From Saprospiraceae bacterium (GTDB lineage Bacteria > Bacteroidota > Bacteroidia > Chitinophagales > Saprospiraceae), in assembly GCA_021299835.1 (NCBI GenBank), contig JAJTER010000008.1:1-44396 (forward strand): a stretch of DNA of 44,396 nt, read 5' to 3'. Shown here one piece after another: positions 6,894 to 15,571 of the stretch. How positions within the stretch are numbered: position 1 is the first letter of the stretch; each line of letters opens with the position of its first letter. A model generated the notes under the pieces. The model was given only the letters and a program-made list of their open reading frames with translations. It was not told where the DNA came from and searched no databases. A program made the position numbers and the translations under genes.

Positions 6894-9443
6894 TCAATCT
6901 AAGGTGCTTAATAATCTGAAAATAGTCCTTACGCCATTGGCATTCAACAATTCTATCCACCAAATATAGTGACCTTGCGCCAGAGGTACTTCATATTGTT
7001 GTTTTCCATCCCAACAAATTTCATCATTACTGCCCAGTACTTGATTTTTAACTAAATATTTCACCTCATTACCCAATGAATCAAAAATGCGAATATTTAC
7101 GATGCTTCCACTGTTGACAGGAGAAATGGTACAACATTGAAGTTGATTGTATGGTGTAAACGATGGAGGATTCAAAAAAACGGCCTCATTTACCAGGCTT
7201 TGCTCTTTGCCAAAAGACGTATTTTCCCTTCCTGGACTTGCCCCTGTTTTAAATCCTGCCGCACTTAACCAGCCAGATTGATTACTTCCATTACTTTGCG
7301 CTCCTTTCCTTTCCAGTGAAATGCCCGTTGTTGATCTCAACCAGGGAGAATGCCAGGCTTTATCGTAGGTGATGATATCTGTTTCAAGTTCATCATAGAA
7401 AAGGGACATACTGCCTTGAGTTCTGTTCAATAATGGCGTTTCGCCCGCTATGATTCGTTTATTTTCAGTCGATGATCCATATTGTTGAATTAATGAAGCA
7501 GGATTTTCAGTAATGGCATATGGCTCAAAGGGAAAGAGCACTCTTTGAGGGAAGTTAACCTCCTTGCGATCGCCCCAGTGCAGGTAATTCATGTTGATAG
7601 GATATTTGGTATTTGCTTGTATTTCTACAAACGGTTTTTGAAAGGGCAGGGCATCAAATAAAATTTCATTGATAAAAATACTTTCCTCTTTTGCAGGCTT
7701 TTGTGGAATGGCTAATCGCAGGACTTGCGGCTGATTGTTTTCCTGACCTAAACAGTTCTTCAGTCCTTTTAACACAGTAAAAGGATATATAATGCCTGAA
7801 TCTATGGTTTTTTTTAAATGCAAAGTCCACTCATTCGATATAGAACCCTTAGCTATAGACTTTATTTCCAGACCCTGATTTGTAAATAGGGATAAATCGG
7901 AGGTGTCGGGCCATTTTAAAGGAACATGGGCAATAAATTGAAGGGTATCTGCAGAGGATGGAAAAATATGGTCTGCCAAAGGCTCAAAAAAGGGAAGCGC
8001 CAAAGTAAATGCGTCATTTTCTATCCCCATGCTGTGGCCCATGTCATTGGAGCAGGAAATCCAGTTTAATAAACAATCCGATAAATGAGATAAACTTCTT
8101 TTTTCCAACGATTTTCCCGTTGCCACCGAGTGTTGCCATGCCGGAAATATCCCGTAAGTCATCTTATCTAAATTTACCCCCAATTCCATTAATTCCAGGG
8201 TTCCTCCCGCATTTGGCAAAGAAGGAAAACTGGATGAACCAAAAGTGTGCTTCACTTCTTTAAAGAGTAGGCTATCTTTTAGGTGATGAAAAACTAAATA
8301 TTCTCCTGGAGATAAAATCAGGTCGGGTAATTCCAACGTGCTTTTATTGACGATAATTTTTGCACTGACTAACTGAATAAATTGCTTTGTAGGATTATGT
8401 AATTCTATAAACTCAGCTTGCTTCCCACTCGATGGTGCTGCCAGTATTTCCGTAAATAATAAATCGCCGGAAAGCGGTTTAACGCCCATTTTTTTGTCGA
8501 AATAAAAGGAAATATTATTTTCATTTTTGCTTCTATCAATTACTTTTCCCTGAAATTCGTAGGTAATATTTGGCTTAATGGTATCAAAATAAAAATGCAA
8601 CAGGTAGGGATTGACGCTATCCAATGTTACAGATTTTATGGTTTTTTTTTCTCCTTCAACTTCGCGACACTGGAAATCTAACAGTTTATTTGTGGCTTTA
8701 TCTAATGGTTTTGAAAAATAAATTTCCAAATGCTGTAAGAAATTTACTGACCATTTATCTACCACTGGTTTTGTCAAATCTAGTAATAGCCCTTCCATTT
8801 TCCAGTCATCGAAATTAAATTGTTTAGCCCGACTTGCGGTATAAGTGAGTAATAAGCCCGTATAGAAACCTTTTAATTCCTCTTTACCAGCATAATCAAA
8901 GGAGGGGAGCCAAATTTGGGAGCTATCCGCTTTGGTAAATACCTGCCATAATCCTTTTTCATCTAATTGGACACGGAAAGAAATGTTAAACGCTTTATCG
9001 CCTAAAATACCAGGTTTACTCTCCGCCAAAAGCGTTCGCTGGTTATTTTTCTGACGAAATAAACTTAATTTATCCTGATCCCCCGTCTCTCCGCCAACTT
9101 GCAAAAACCAGGCATATTCAGCATTTTTCAGATTTGGGTGAGAGGAAGCCAGATAAATCTTTAAATTATTTTGTGGAGATGGTGAAAAATCGAGGGAAAC
9201 ATTAAGTTCCCACCATAGCGGTTCCCCATATTTTATTGGAGCATATCGCATAATTTGCGATTCATTTTGAGGATTGGGAGAAATATGATTCAAATAAAGT
9301 CTATTATTCAAAATAGTAAATCTGGATATATTTCCTTCAAAATACGATGGAACAGATTGATTATCAAATTTTTCTGACCACGGAATGGACTGGGCAGTTA
9401 AAATCTGAACACTGAATAAAAATAAAAAAGATGGGACTTTCAT
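6894..9443 (-). CDS. Secreted lamin-tail-domain surface protein
   Basis: An 849-residue exported protein with an N-terminal signal peptide ending near ILTAQS. The N-terminal region resembles a concanavalin-like beta sandwich (WWELNVSLDFSP, FNFDDWKMEG). A lamin-tail domain starts near residue 325 (GDLLFTEILAAP, then AEFIELHNPT) and a second, degenerate one near 589 (IFINEILFDALPFQKPFVEI). The C-terminal 90 residues (SPVNSGSIVNIRIFDSLGNEV, then WDGKQQYEVPLAQGHY) form a FlgD-like Ig domain, often found at the end of exported Bacteroidota proteins. The substrate or partner is unknown; LTD proteins are often surface or DNA/nuclease-associated, and no nuclease motif is visible here. It is the first gene of a two-gene unit with dgkA. 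Confidence 0.85.
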   Translation of the reverse strand: MKVPSFLFLFSVQILTAQSIPWSEKFDNQSVPSYFEGNISRFTILNNRLYLNHISPNPQNESQIMRYAPIKYGEPLWWELNVSLDFSPSPQNNLKIYLASSHPNLKNAEYAWFLQVGGETGDQDKLSLFRQKNNQRTLLAESKPGILGDKAFNISFRVQLDEKGLWQVFTKADSSQIWLPSFDYAGKEELKGFYTGLLLTYTASRAKQFNFDDWKMEGLLLDLTKPVVDKWSVNFLQHLEIYFSKPLDKATNKLLDFQCREVEGEKKTIKSVTLDSVNPYLLHFYFDTIKPNITYEFQGKVIDRSKNENNISFYFDKKMGVKPLSGDLLFTEILAAPSSGKQAEFIELHNPTKQFIQLVSAKIIVNKSTLELPDLILSPGEYLVFHHLKDSLLFKEVKHTFGSSSFPSLPNAGGTLELMELGVNLDKMTYGIFPAWQHSVATGKSLEKRSLSHLSDCLLNWISCSNDMGHSMGIENDAFTLALPFFEPLADHIFPSSADTLQFIAHVPLKWPDTSDLSLFTNQGLEIKSIAKGSISNEWTLHLKKTIDSGIIYPFTVLKGLKNCLGQENNQPQVLRLAIPQKPAKEESIFINEILFDALPFQKPFVEIQANTKYPINMNYLHWGDRKEVNFPQRVLFPFEPYAITENPASLIQQYGSSTENKRIIAGETPLLNRTQGSMSLFYDELETDIITYDKAWHSPWLRSTTGISLERKGAQSNGSNQSGWLSAAGFKTGASPGRENTSFGKEQSLVNEAVFLNPPSFTPYNQLQCCTISPVNSGSIVNIRIFDSLGNEVKYLVKNQVLGSNDEICWDGKQQYEVPLAQGHYIWWIELLNANGVRTIFRLLSTLD

Positions 9444-9450
9444 GTTATAG

Positions 9451-9484
9451 TTGTTAATGATATAAAAGAATGCGTTTATATTTG
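9451..9484 (+). promoter_or_regulatory. Bacteroidota-type promoter for asd
   Basis: TTG (9451-9453), 23 bases, TATATTTG (9477-9484), matching the -33/-7 consensus of Bacteroidota. Transcription would start near 9491, leaving a leader of about 108 bases before the asd ATG. Confidence 0.6.
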
Positions 9485-9598
9485 TCCCCTAATTAAGATG
9501 GCCGCAAGGTCTTTCCTTTTTGGATAGCTTTCAAGCCCATTTTACGTAAAAAGCAATTTGCCCTAACCTACCTTTTTTAAATGATAAAAAATTAACAC

Positions 9599-10597
9599 AT
9601 GAAGTTAGCAGTCGTTGGCGTAACTGGTTTAGTAGGTAATGTCGTTTTAGAAGTTCTACAAGAAAGAAATTTCCCTGTGTCGACATTTATCCCTGTAGCT
9701 TCCTCCAGATCGGTAGGAACACAGGTTACTTTTCGGGGGGTGGAATATCCCGTTGTATCTATGGAAGATGCTATTGCAGCAAAACCTGATATAGCTATTT
9801 TTTCTGCCGGAGGAGATACCTCTCTTCTTTGGGCGCCGAAATTTGCTGAGGTGGGTACCATTGTGGTGGATAATTCTTCCGCCTGGAGAATGAATCCTGA
9901 CCATAAATTAATCGTTCCGGAAATTAATGCGGATAGCCTTACGCCCAATGACCGGATTATTGCCAATCCAAATTGTTCCACTATTCAGATGGTTGTCGCT
10001 TTGGCGCCCTTGCATAAAAAACTTAAGATCAATAGAATTGTCATTTCTACGTATCAGTCCATAACGGGAACAGGTATGAAGGCGGTAAAGCAATATCAGT
10101 TGGAAAAAAAGGGATTTGTTCCTAAACCGGAGGAAATGGCTTACCATTATCCTATTTTTGAAAATTGCATACCTCAATGTGATGTATTTTTGGAAAATGG
10201 ATACACGAAGGAGGAGATGAAACTGGTGTTGGAAACGAAAAAAATCATGAGAGATGATACCATCAAAGTGACTGCCACCGCCGTGCGCGTACCGGTTTTA
10301 GGGGGTCATTCTGAATCGGTGAATGTTTCCTTTGAAAGAGATTTTGATCTCGCCGAAGTAAGGCAATGGCTAGCCGACGCGCCAGGTGTTTTTCTTTCCG
10401 ACGATCCGGCAGCGTTCCAATATCCAATGCCGTTATGGAGTAAGGGTAAAGACAGCGTTTTTGTTGGAAGATTGAGAATAGATGATTCAGCGCCTAATAC
10501 GTTAAATATGTGGATTACCGCCGATAATTTGCGTAAAGGGGCAGCAACCAATGCCATTCAAATCGCAGAATATCTTGTCGAAAATAGTTTGGTTTAA
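9599..10597 (+). CDS. asd: Aspartate-semialdehyde dehydrogenase
   Basis: The enzyme reduces aspartyl phosphate to aspartate semialdehyde with NADPH, the branch point to lysine/diaminopimelate, threonine and methionine. The N-terminus has the nucleotide-binding loop GVTGLVG (residues 7-13). SSAWRMNPD and VPEIN follow. The catalytic cysteine is Cys126 in NPNCST, and the conserved Arg230/His237 pair lies in RVPVLGGHSES. The C-terminal NLRKGAATNAIQIAEYL is typical. At 332 residues the protein is full length. It stands alone in its own transcript with a recognisable promoter, 20 kb from the methionine genes at 29-34 kb, which use its product through homoserine. Confidence 0.97.
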   Translation: MKLAVVGVTGLVGNVVLEVLQERNFPVSTFIPVASSRSVGTQVTFRGVEYPVVSMEDAIAAKPDIAIFSAGGDTSLLWAPKFAEVGTIVVDNSSAWRMNPDHKLIVPEINADSLTPNDRIIANPNCSTIQMVVALAPLHKKLKINRIVISTYQSITGTGMKAVKQYQLEKKGFVPKPEEMAYHYPIFENCIPQCDVFLENGYTKEEMKLVLETKKIMRDDTIKVTATAVRVPVLGGHSESVNVSFERDFDLAEVRQWLADAPGVFLSDDPAAFQYPMPLWSKGKDSVFVGRLRIDDSAPNTLNMWITADNLRKGAATNAIQIAEYLVENSLV

Positions 10598-10696
10598 CCT
10601 TTTACCGCACAGAATGGTTGTTTTTAGTGAACTTATTGTATTTTTAAACATTATTCATACTCACTTTAGTTTAGATTCAGAAAACTGGCACACATC

Positions 10697-12064
10697 ATGA
10701 AGAATAGAATTGTTTTTTGGGGTAAAAATGAAAATTCAGAGAAATTGCTTCTCGCTCTGGAGTTATTAGCAGAAGAGGGTAAAGTTAATGTCATTTCCTT
10801 TCCAGAAGCTTTAGTTTCTGAAGAGTTCAACCAAGCGTTAACTAAAGATTGGCGGGATGGCAAAACAGTTGATTTTCCTGAAGGGTTCACTTCAACGTTG
10901 GTAGAATTGACCGTTACTGGAAGTATTTTGCCGGCAGGTATTACCGCTGAAAAAATGGACCTCGTTACCAGAGCTCAGGCAGAATGGAATTTTTCTATTC
11001 TCTCCTCCAGACTCTTCCGTTCTTATCAGTCAGAACTAAATGAGTTTAAAGACAAAGTAGAGCGTGCCCTGAATTTCGATAAAAATATGTGGGATGAGCT
11101 GAAAAGCTTTTGGGATCGTGTGCAGGAACAAGCGCGTGATAAAAGTCTTTTTAGAGAACACAGTGAACACCTGAGACAAGAAACGAATGAGTTGTTCGGT
11201 AAATTAAAGGATCTAAGAGGTAAATTGGACGAGGAATTCGATCGTACTTCAAAGACCCTTTACGAAGACATCGTAGCTAAATTAAGTGATATAGAAAATA
11301 AAGTTCGCGAAGGTATTCGTTTACAACCTCTTTTTGATGAACTAAAAGATATTCAGAAAAAAATAAGAGAGGTCAAATTAAATAGAGACCATAGAAATAA
11401 GATTTGGGATAAATTAGACGCTACCTTCAAAGTTTTAAAGGAAAAAAGATTCGGTCCCGAAACCGCTGACGATAATAATCCCTTGGTTAGAATCCAAAAA
11501 AGATATGAGGGCTTGATGGCCGCAATCGATAAAATGGAAAGTTCTGTGGGTCGCGATATTGAGGAATTAAATTTCCAGAACGGCAAAGTTAATACTTCTT
11601 TCGGTCAGCTTGAAGCGCAAATCAGGCAGGCAAAAGTGGCTATGATTGAAGAACGCGTTCGTTCTAAAAAAGAGAAATTAACCGAAATGTATGCTACCAA
11701 AACGGAATTAGATCGTAAAATGGAGCAACTTCAGGAAAAAGAGAAGAGGAAGGCGGACGAAATGCTTAAAGAGGATGCAAAAAAAGCTGCTCAGGAGAAA
11801 ATTGCCAATGAAATAGCTGCAGCTAATGCAGCCCGCGAAAAGGCAAAAGGGGAAAAAGAATCGCTGTTCGATGCTGCTACCAATATGCTCGGTGATTCTT
11901 TTACCGATATGGTGGATACCGTTAAAGCAGTAGCCGAAGTGGTCGAAGATCGTATCGAAGACAAAATAGATGAGATAAAAGAGATTTGGAAAGATAAGAA
12001 AGAAGAAGAATCCACTAAAGAGGAAGAAACCGACAAAAAGGAGGACGAAGAAAAAAAGGATTAA
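10697..12064 (+). CDS. DUF349-like coiled-coil protein
   Basis: A 455-residue cytoplasmic protein. The first about 115 residues form a compact domain (RIVFWGKNENSEKLLLALEL, then SILPAGITAEK). A long helical region follows. Its centre (WDELKSFWDRVQEQARD and LNRDHRNKIWDKLDATFKVL) has the spaced tryptophans and arginines of DUF349-type repeats. The C-terminus is a highly charged coiled coil ending in a Lys/Glu-rich tail. The function is unknown; related helical proteins are abundant in Bacteroidota. It is followed by its own terminator (12097-12128), so it is the last or only gene of its transcript. Confidence 0.8.
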   Translation: MKNRIVFWGKNENSEKLLLALELLAEEGKVNVISFPEALVSEEFNQALTKDWRDGKTVDFPEGFTSTLVELTVTGSILPAGITAEKMDLVTRAQAEWNFSILSSRLFRSYQSELNEFKDKVERALNFDKNMWDELKSFWDRVQEQARDKSLFREHSEHLRQETNELFGKLKDLRGKLDEEFDRTSKTLYEDIVAKLSDIENKVREGIRLQPLFDELKDIQKKIREVKLNRDHRNKIWDKLDATFKVLKEKRFGPETADDNNPLVRIQKRYEGLMAAIDKMESSVGRDIEELNFQNGKVNTSFGQLEAQIRQAKVAMIEERVRSKKEKLTEMYATKTELDRKMEQLQEKEKRKADEMLKEDAKKAAQEKIANEIAAANAAREKAKGEKESLFDAATNMLGDSFTDMVDTVKAVAEVVEDRIEDKIDEIKEIWKDKKEEESTKEEETDKKEDEEKKD

Positions 12065-12096
12065 TTTAAATTTCTTAGATAATATTTTAGCAAAAG

Positions 12097-12128
12097 GAGG
12101 CTGTCTAAAAAGGTAGCCTCTTTTTTTT
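12097..12128 (+). terminator. Intrinsic terminator after the coiled-coil gene
   Basis: GAGGCT (12097-12102) pairs with AGCCTC (12115-12120), followed by eight T residues. Confidence 0.9.
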
Positions 12129-12157
12129 ATGCTTTTATAGGTTAAAAATACCACCTG

Positions 12158-12328
12158 ACACCTGGTTTTGAATCAGGATTTACAGGATTTTGAGGATTAA
12201 AAATGACGTCTTTGTTTTGAGAATGATGGTTATTTGAAATTTATCTTTAACACCTGGTTCTGAATCAGGATTTACAGGATTTTGAGGATTAAAGAGAACG
12301 TCTTTGGTTTTTATATAATGGTTATTTG
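12158..12328. repeat. 79-bp direct repeat, two copies
   Basis: Copies at 12158-12236 and 12250-12328 (period 92) are nearly identical at their left ends (CACCTGGTT, CTGATTC/GAATCAGG complement, ACAGGATTTTGAGGATTAAA) and diverge slightly to the right, both ending in ATGGTTATTTG. The core TCAGGATTTACAGGATTTTG, read on the other strand, would encode NPQNPVNPDS. From memory, this short core occurs widely in bacterial genomes as an intergenic repeat of unknown origin. It fills the gap 12065-12384 together with the terminator. Confidence 0.85.
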
Positions 12329-12384
12329 TAGATGGATACTTTTTTATAAATTCCAAGGGGCGTAGCTCTGCCATCTTTTTACAG

Positions 12385-13197
12385 CTACTTGTTCAGTCTC
12401 CTTATCCTTATATTGCGGAAATCAATGGGTTGTCCCTCACTTTGTAGCGCGATGAACCCACTGTCGAGCAATTTACCATCTATTTTTATTTCAGGATCGT
12501 AATTATTGGCCACACCACCACCTATTTGTGGTTTCGTATATCTCAAAACGGTATCACCGTTAATGATATGAGTGACCATTTCACTGCCCCGAACGATTAA
12601 TTCTGCTTTTATCCATTCGTCCTTTTGATAGGTTTTGGAAGTTGAATTGATGCAATGACGGGGATCTATTTTTCCATTAAATACTACATCGGTGCCAGGA
12701 GAACACATGTTACCGGTGGGTCGCGGTTTCCCATCGGCCAGTTGGGCTAAAAACTGCATTTCTACACTGATAGGCCAATCTTGCTCCTTTCTCATCGTCC
12801 GGGGATCCTGGGAATGGAACATAATGCCACTGTTTAATTCTGTATATCCCGGAGCATCTTTTCGCCAGGGCTCCGCAAAACGGTACTCCATTTTCAAATG
12901 AAAATGTGAATACGAGGTATTATGATAAAGGTGACCATACCGGTTATTAAAGGTATCATACTGGTCGTAACTTACCCGGATCATCTTGTCTTCCACCCTA
13001 AAGGTTTGCCCATAATTATCACCTACCTCGTGATGATGAATTTTTACCGTCCAGTCATTTATATCTTTTCCGTTAAATAAAGAATGCCACGATGTTGATT
13101 CTCCGCGGTTTTGTAAACTGGCGCAACCGCTAAAGAACAGGGTAGTGGATATCCAAATAAATAATAAGGCTATGTTAAAAGGTAAGGGTGTTTTCAT
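12385..13197 (-). CDS. DUF1080 (3-keto-disaccharide hydrolase-like) lipoprotein
   Basis: The N-terminus is a lipoprotein signal with lipobox FFSGC, so Cys25 would carry the lipid and the protein sits in the outer or inner membrane facing the periplasm. The mature part is the beta-sandwich DUF1080 domain: WHSLFNGKDINDWTVK, YSHFHLKMEYRF, NSGIMFHSQDP, PISVEMQFLAQ, and the closing PIDFRNIRIRRL. Members of this family hydrolyse glycosidic bonds of 3-keto sugars or bind glycans; the substrate here is unknown. It starts 15 bases after the dimethylargininase-like gene on the same strand, so it probably shares that transcript, although the functional link is unclear. Confidence 0.9.
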   Translation of the reverse strand: MKTPLPFNIALLFIWISTTLFFSGCASLQNRGESTSWHSLFNGKDINDWTVKIHHHEVGDNYGQTFRVEDKMIRVSYDQYDTFNNRYGHLYHNTSYSHFHLKMEYRFAEPWRKDAPGYTELNSGIMFHSQDPRTMRKEQDWPISVEMQFLAQLADGKPRPTGNMCSPGTDVVFNGKIDPRHCINSTSKTYQKDEWIKAELIVRGSEMVTHIINGDTVLRYTKPQIGGGVANNYDPEIKIDGKLLDSGFIALQSEGQPIDFRNIRIRRLNK

Positions 13198-13212
13198 AGG
13201 ATTTGGCGTTCT

Positions 13213-14091
13213 TTAAATTTCTCTGATTAAGGGTCTGGTTAAACAAGTTGGTCCACCTCCTCCGGGCAAACAAATAGATTTTCCGGGGAAAGCAATAACC
13301 TCGCAACCCGCTTTTTCCAACCTTTCTTGTGTGATAGGATTTCCCTCCACCAGCAAACATTTGCCAGGTGCGATAGCTAAAACGTTACAACCCATGCTAT
13401 CCCATTCCTCGTCAGGAACCTCTACCAGATTGAATCCACGTTCCAACAAGGTGTTTCTTAGGGAAATAGGCATTAAAGGGGAATAAACGACGGCAACGGA
13501 TGCGTTTACCGGACTAAATATGGACATCAGGTGAAAAACATCGTCCTGACCCTTATAATGGGGAAGAGAAAAAACCAATACCTCAATGCCTTTTGGATTC
13601 AAAAATGCTTTTAATTGCATGATTCCCTCCTTATTGGTTCTGTAGGAATGCCCCACAGCCAGCGTTTTCTCGTCTATCCAGGCTACATCGCCACCTTCCA
13701 GGGTGCCCGGGGATTTGATTTCACCCAAAATATCCAATCCTAGGGATTTAGCAGCCAAAGCAACCTCGATATTCTCATTTTTCCTAGCTGCTTTGCCCAT
13801 ATTTCCAATGATTAAGCCAAAATCGGTAGCCAGCGAGGTATCCCGACAATAAATGGCATCGATATTGGTTTTTTCTGAAGTGGGCAAGGTGAAAATAGTA
13901 GCACCCGTTTGTTCCAATAAGCGTTGGAAATAATCATATTCCTTTAACGCCAGGGTATAGTCTGGCGCTGACAGATAATTCAACATTTGCCATTGCTCCT
14001 GAATATTAGCTTCACTGACAAAACTATTTTTTGCCAGATGCAACAAGATGGATTTTATTTTTCCATATTCACTATGACAGGTCTCTCTCAT
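13213..14091 (-). CDS. Dimethylargininase / amidinotransferase-family hydrolase
   Basis: A 292-residue cytoplasmic enzyme of the guanidino-group-modifying fold. All residues expected of a dimethylarginine dimethylaminohydrolase can be placed: Asp84 in YCRDTSLATD, Glu132 in SPGTLEGGDVAWI, His187 in DVFHLMS, and the nucleophile Cys283 in GGGGPTCLTRPL. DDAH enzymes turn methylarginines into citrulline and methylamines; other members act on arginine or citrulline. The start ATG overlaps the stop of the upstream permease (4 bases), which indicates translational coupling and suggests that the permease imports the substrate. Which guanidino compound is used cannot be decided from the sequence. Confidence 0.88.
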   Translation of the reverse strand: MRETCHSEYGKIKSILLHLAKNSFVSEANIQEQWQMLNYLSAPDYTLALKEYDYFQRLLEQTGATIFTLPTSEKTNIDAIYCRDTSLATDFGLIIGNMGKAARKNENIEVALAAKSLGLDILGEIKSPGTLEGGDVAWIDEKTLAVGHSYRTNKEGIMQLKAFLNPKGIEVLVFSLPHYKGQDDVFHLMSIFSPVNASVAVVYSPLMPISLRNTLLERGFNLVEVPDEEWDSMGCNVLAIAPGKCLLVEGNPITQERLEKAGCEVIAFPGKSICLPGGGGPTCLTRPLIREI

Positions 14092-15404
14092 TTCAAAGGT
14101 TGGGAAGGATTACTTTTAATTAACCAAATGTATATTGGAATGCCTAAAAGGAGGAGGATAAATCCCCAGTAAACTACCTCGTAACCTGCTCCAATAACTG
14201 CATACATAGAATAAATGAAGGCAACTAAAGCGATAGATAATTGAATTAGCCAGCGAGGGTTCTTTTTAAAGGAAATTGTTAAAGCGTAGGTAGCTGATGA
14301 AAAAATATAAGGAATTAATACACTAATCGTTGTCAATAAAATCATAAATTCAAAAGCTTTCACTAAGCCCTTGGTATAATTCATTAATAATAAAATAGAG
14401 ATCAATACACTGGACAATACAATACCCACTGCTGGGGTAGATTTACTATTTTGTTTTCCAAAAACGGCTGGAAAAACCTTATCATTTGCCGCAGCTAAAG
14501 GAATTTGTCCCTGTATGAGAATCCAACCATTTAATGCACCAAAAGTAGATATGAGAACGCCTGCTGCGACAAAATTTCCTGCCCAGGGTCCCCATATTTT
14601 AGTGGCAGCATCGGCAAATGGCGCTTTCGATTGAATGAGTTCCTCTGGTGGCAATATGCCCATGACGGCAAAACTACCTAACATATAAACGAGAGCGGTC
14701 AAGAGCGTGCCCCAAATAGTGGCTCGTGGAATGGTTGTTTCAGGATCTTTCACGTTGGCAGCTGGAATGGTAGCGCATTCCAAACCCAGGAAGGCAAAAA
14801 GCGTCAGTGTCGTTGTAGCAGCCAAAGCACCTCCAATCGTGTTTTCTCCACGAACCATTGGCGTTAAATAGTCCATATTGACATAAAATATGCCTACGAT
14901 GGAAACCATTAGTAGGGGCGTCAACTTTAGAATAGTGGTGACTAACTGTACCGTTCCTGCCGTTTTGATTCCCCGGGTATTTACCCAGGTTAAAAACCAG
15001 ATGACACTCAGGCCAGCTGAGATGGCAGCGATAGGATGTTCTCCGATAGTTGGAAAGAAATGACTTAAATAACCAATTAAAGCAACGGCAATGGCAGCAT
15101 TGGTACACCAAACAGAAATCCAATAACCCCAGGCGACCCAAAAGGCAGCAAAATGACCAAAACCCTCCCTGGTATAAACGTAAGGACCACCAGTTGTTCC
15201 GGGATATTTTTTACTAAGAGCTGCAAAAACAAGGGCTAATCCAATGGCACCAAGGGCAGACAGCGCCCAGCCAAACATACTTATTCCACCGTAAGCAGCG
15301 AGGGAGGCGGGTAGAAAAAACACCCCTGAACCTATCATATTCCCCATGACCAGAGCTATGGTAGGCCCAAAACCAATCTGATGTTCTTCACTTTTTTGTC
15401 CCAT
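14088..15404 (-). CDS. APC-family amino acid permease or antiporter
   Basis: A 438-residue inner-membrane transporter with about 12 hydrophobic segments. The first helix carries the APC-fold unwound motif GNMIGSGVFFLP (about residues 21-32). GGPYVYTREGFG and the helix-6 region TLTLFAFLGLECATIPAANVKDP follow. It resembles the arginine/agmatine and related amino acid antiporters (AdiC type) more than sugar or metal carriers. The overlap with the dimethylargininase-like gene suggests a basic amino acid or methylarginine substrate. No N-terminal extension is seen. The direction of transport and exact substrate are unknown. Confidence 0.9.
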   Translation of the reverse strand: MGQKSEEHQIGFGPTIALVMGNMIGSGVFFLPASLAAYGGISMFGWALSALGAIGLALVFAALSKKYPGTTGGPYVYTREGFGHFAAFWVAWGYWISVWCTNAAIAVALIGYLSHFFPTIGEHPIAAISAGLSVIWFLTWVNTRGIKTAGTVQLVTTILKLTPLLMVSIVGIFYVNMDYLTPMVRGENTIGGALAATTTLTLFAFLGLECATIPAANVKDPETTIPRATIWGTLLTALVYMLGSFAVMGILPPEELIQSKAPFADAATKIWGPWAGNFVAAGVLISTFGALNGWILIQGQIPLAAANDKVFPAVFGKQNSKSTPAVGIVLSSVLISILLLMNYTKGLVKAFEFMILLTTISVLIPYIFSSATYALTISFKKNPRWLIQLSIALVAFIYSMYAVIGAGYEVVYWGFILLLLGIPIYIWLIKSNPSQPLK

Positions 15405-15571
15405 GTTAAATTTTTTGTTTCGTTTGATTCTTTTAATATTTTAAAAAAATGAAATTAACTATAATTTCTAAAAGTCATAGATTATTTAATAGGTTTGATA
15501 GAATATTTTATGGGTTAACCGTTATTAATTGTATAATAGCGTACTTTTTTAACAAATAAATTTTCTATATT

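Noticed and set aside
11708-12154. 148-codon frame on the minus strand inside the coiled-coil gene
   Set aside because: It is antisense to a Lys/Glu-rich region, which gives a Phe/Leu-rich artefact.
12180-12374. 64-codon minus-strand frame with NPQNPVNPDS
   Set aside because: It is made by the 79-bp repeats and has no protein-like composition elsewhere.
14740-15141. 133-codon frame inside the permease gene
   Set aside because: It lies in another frame of a gene with full motif support and has no recognisable domain.
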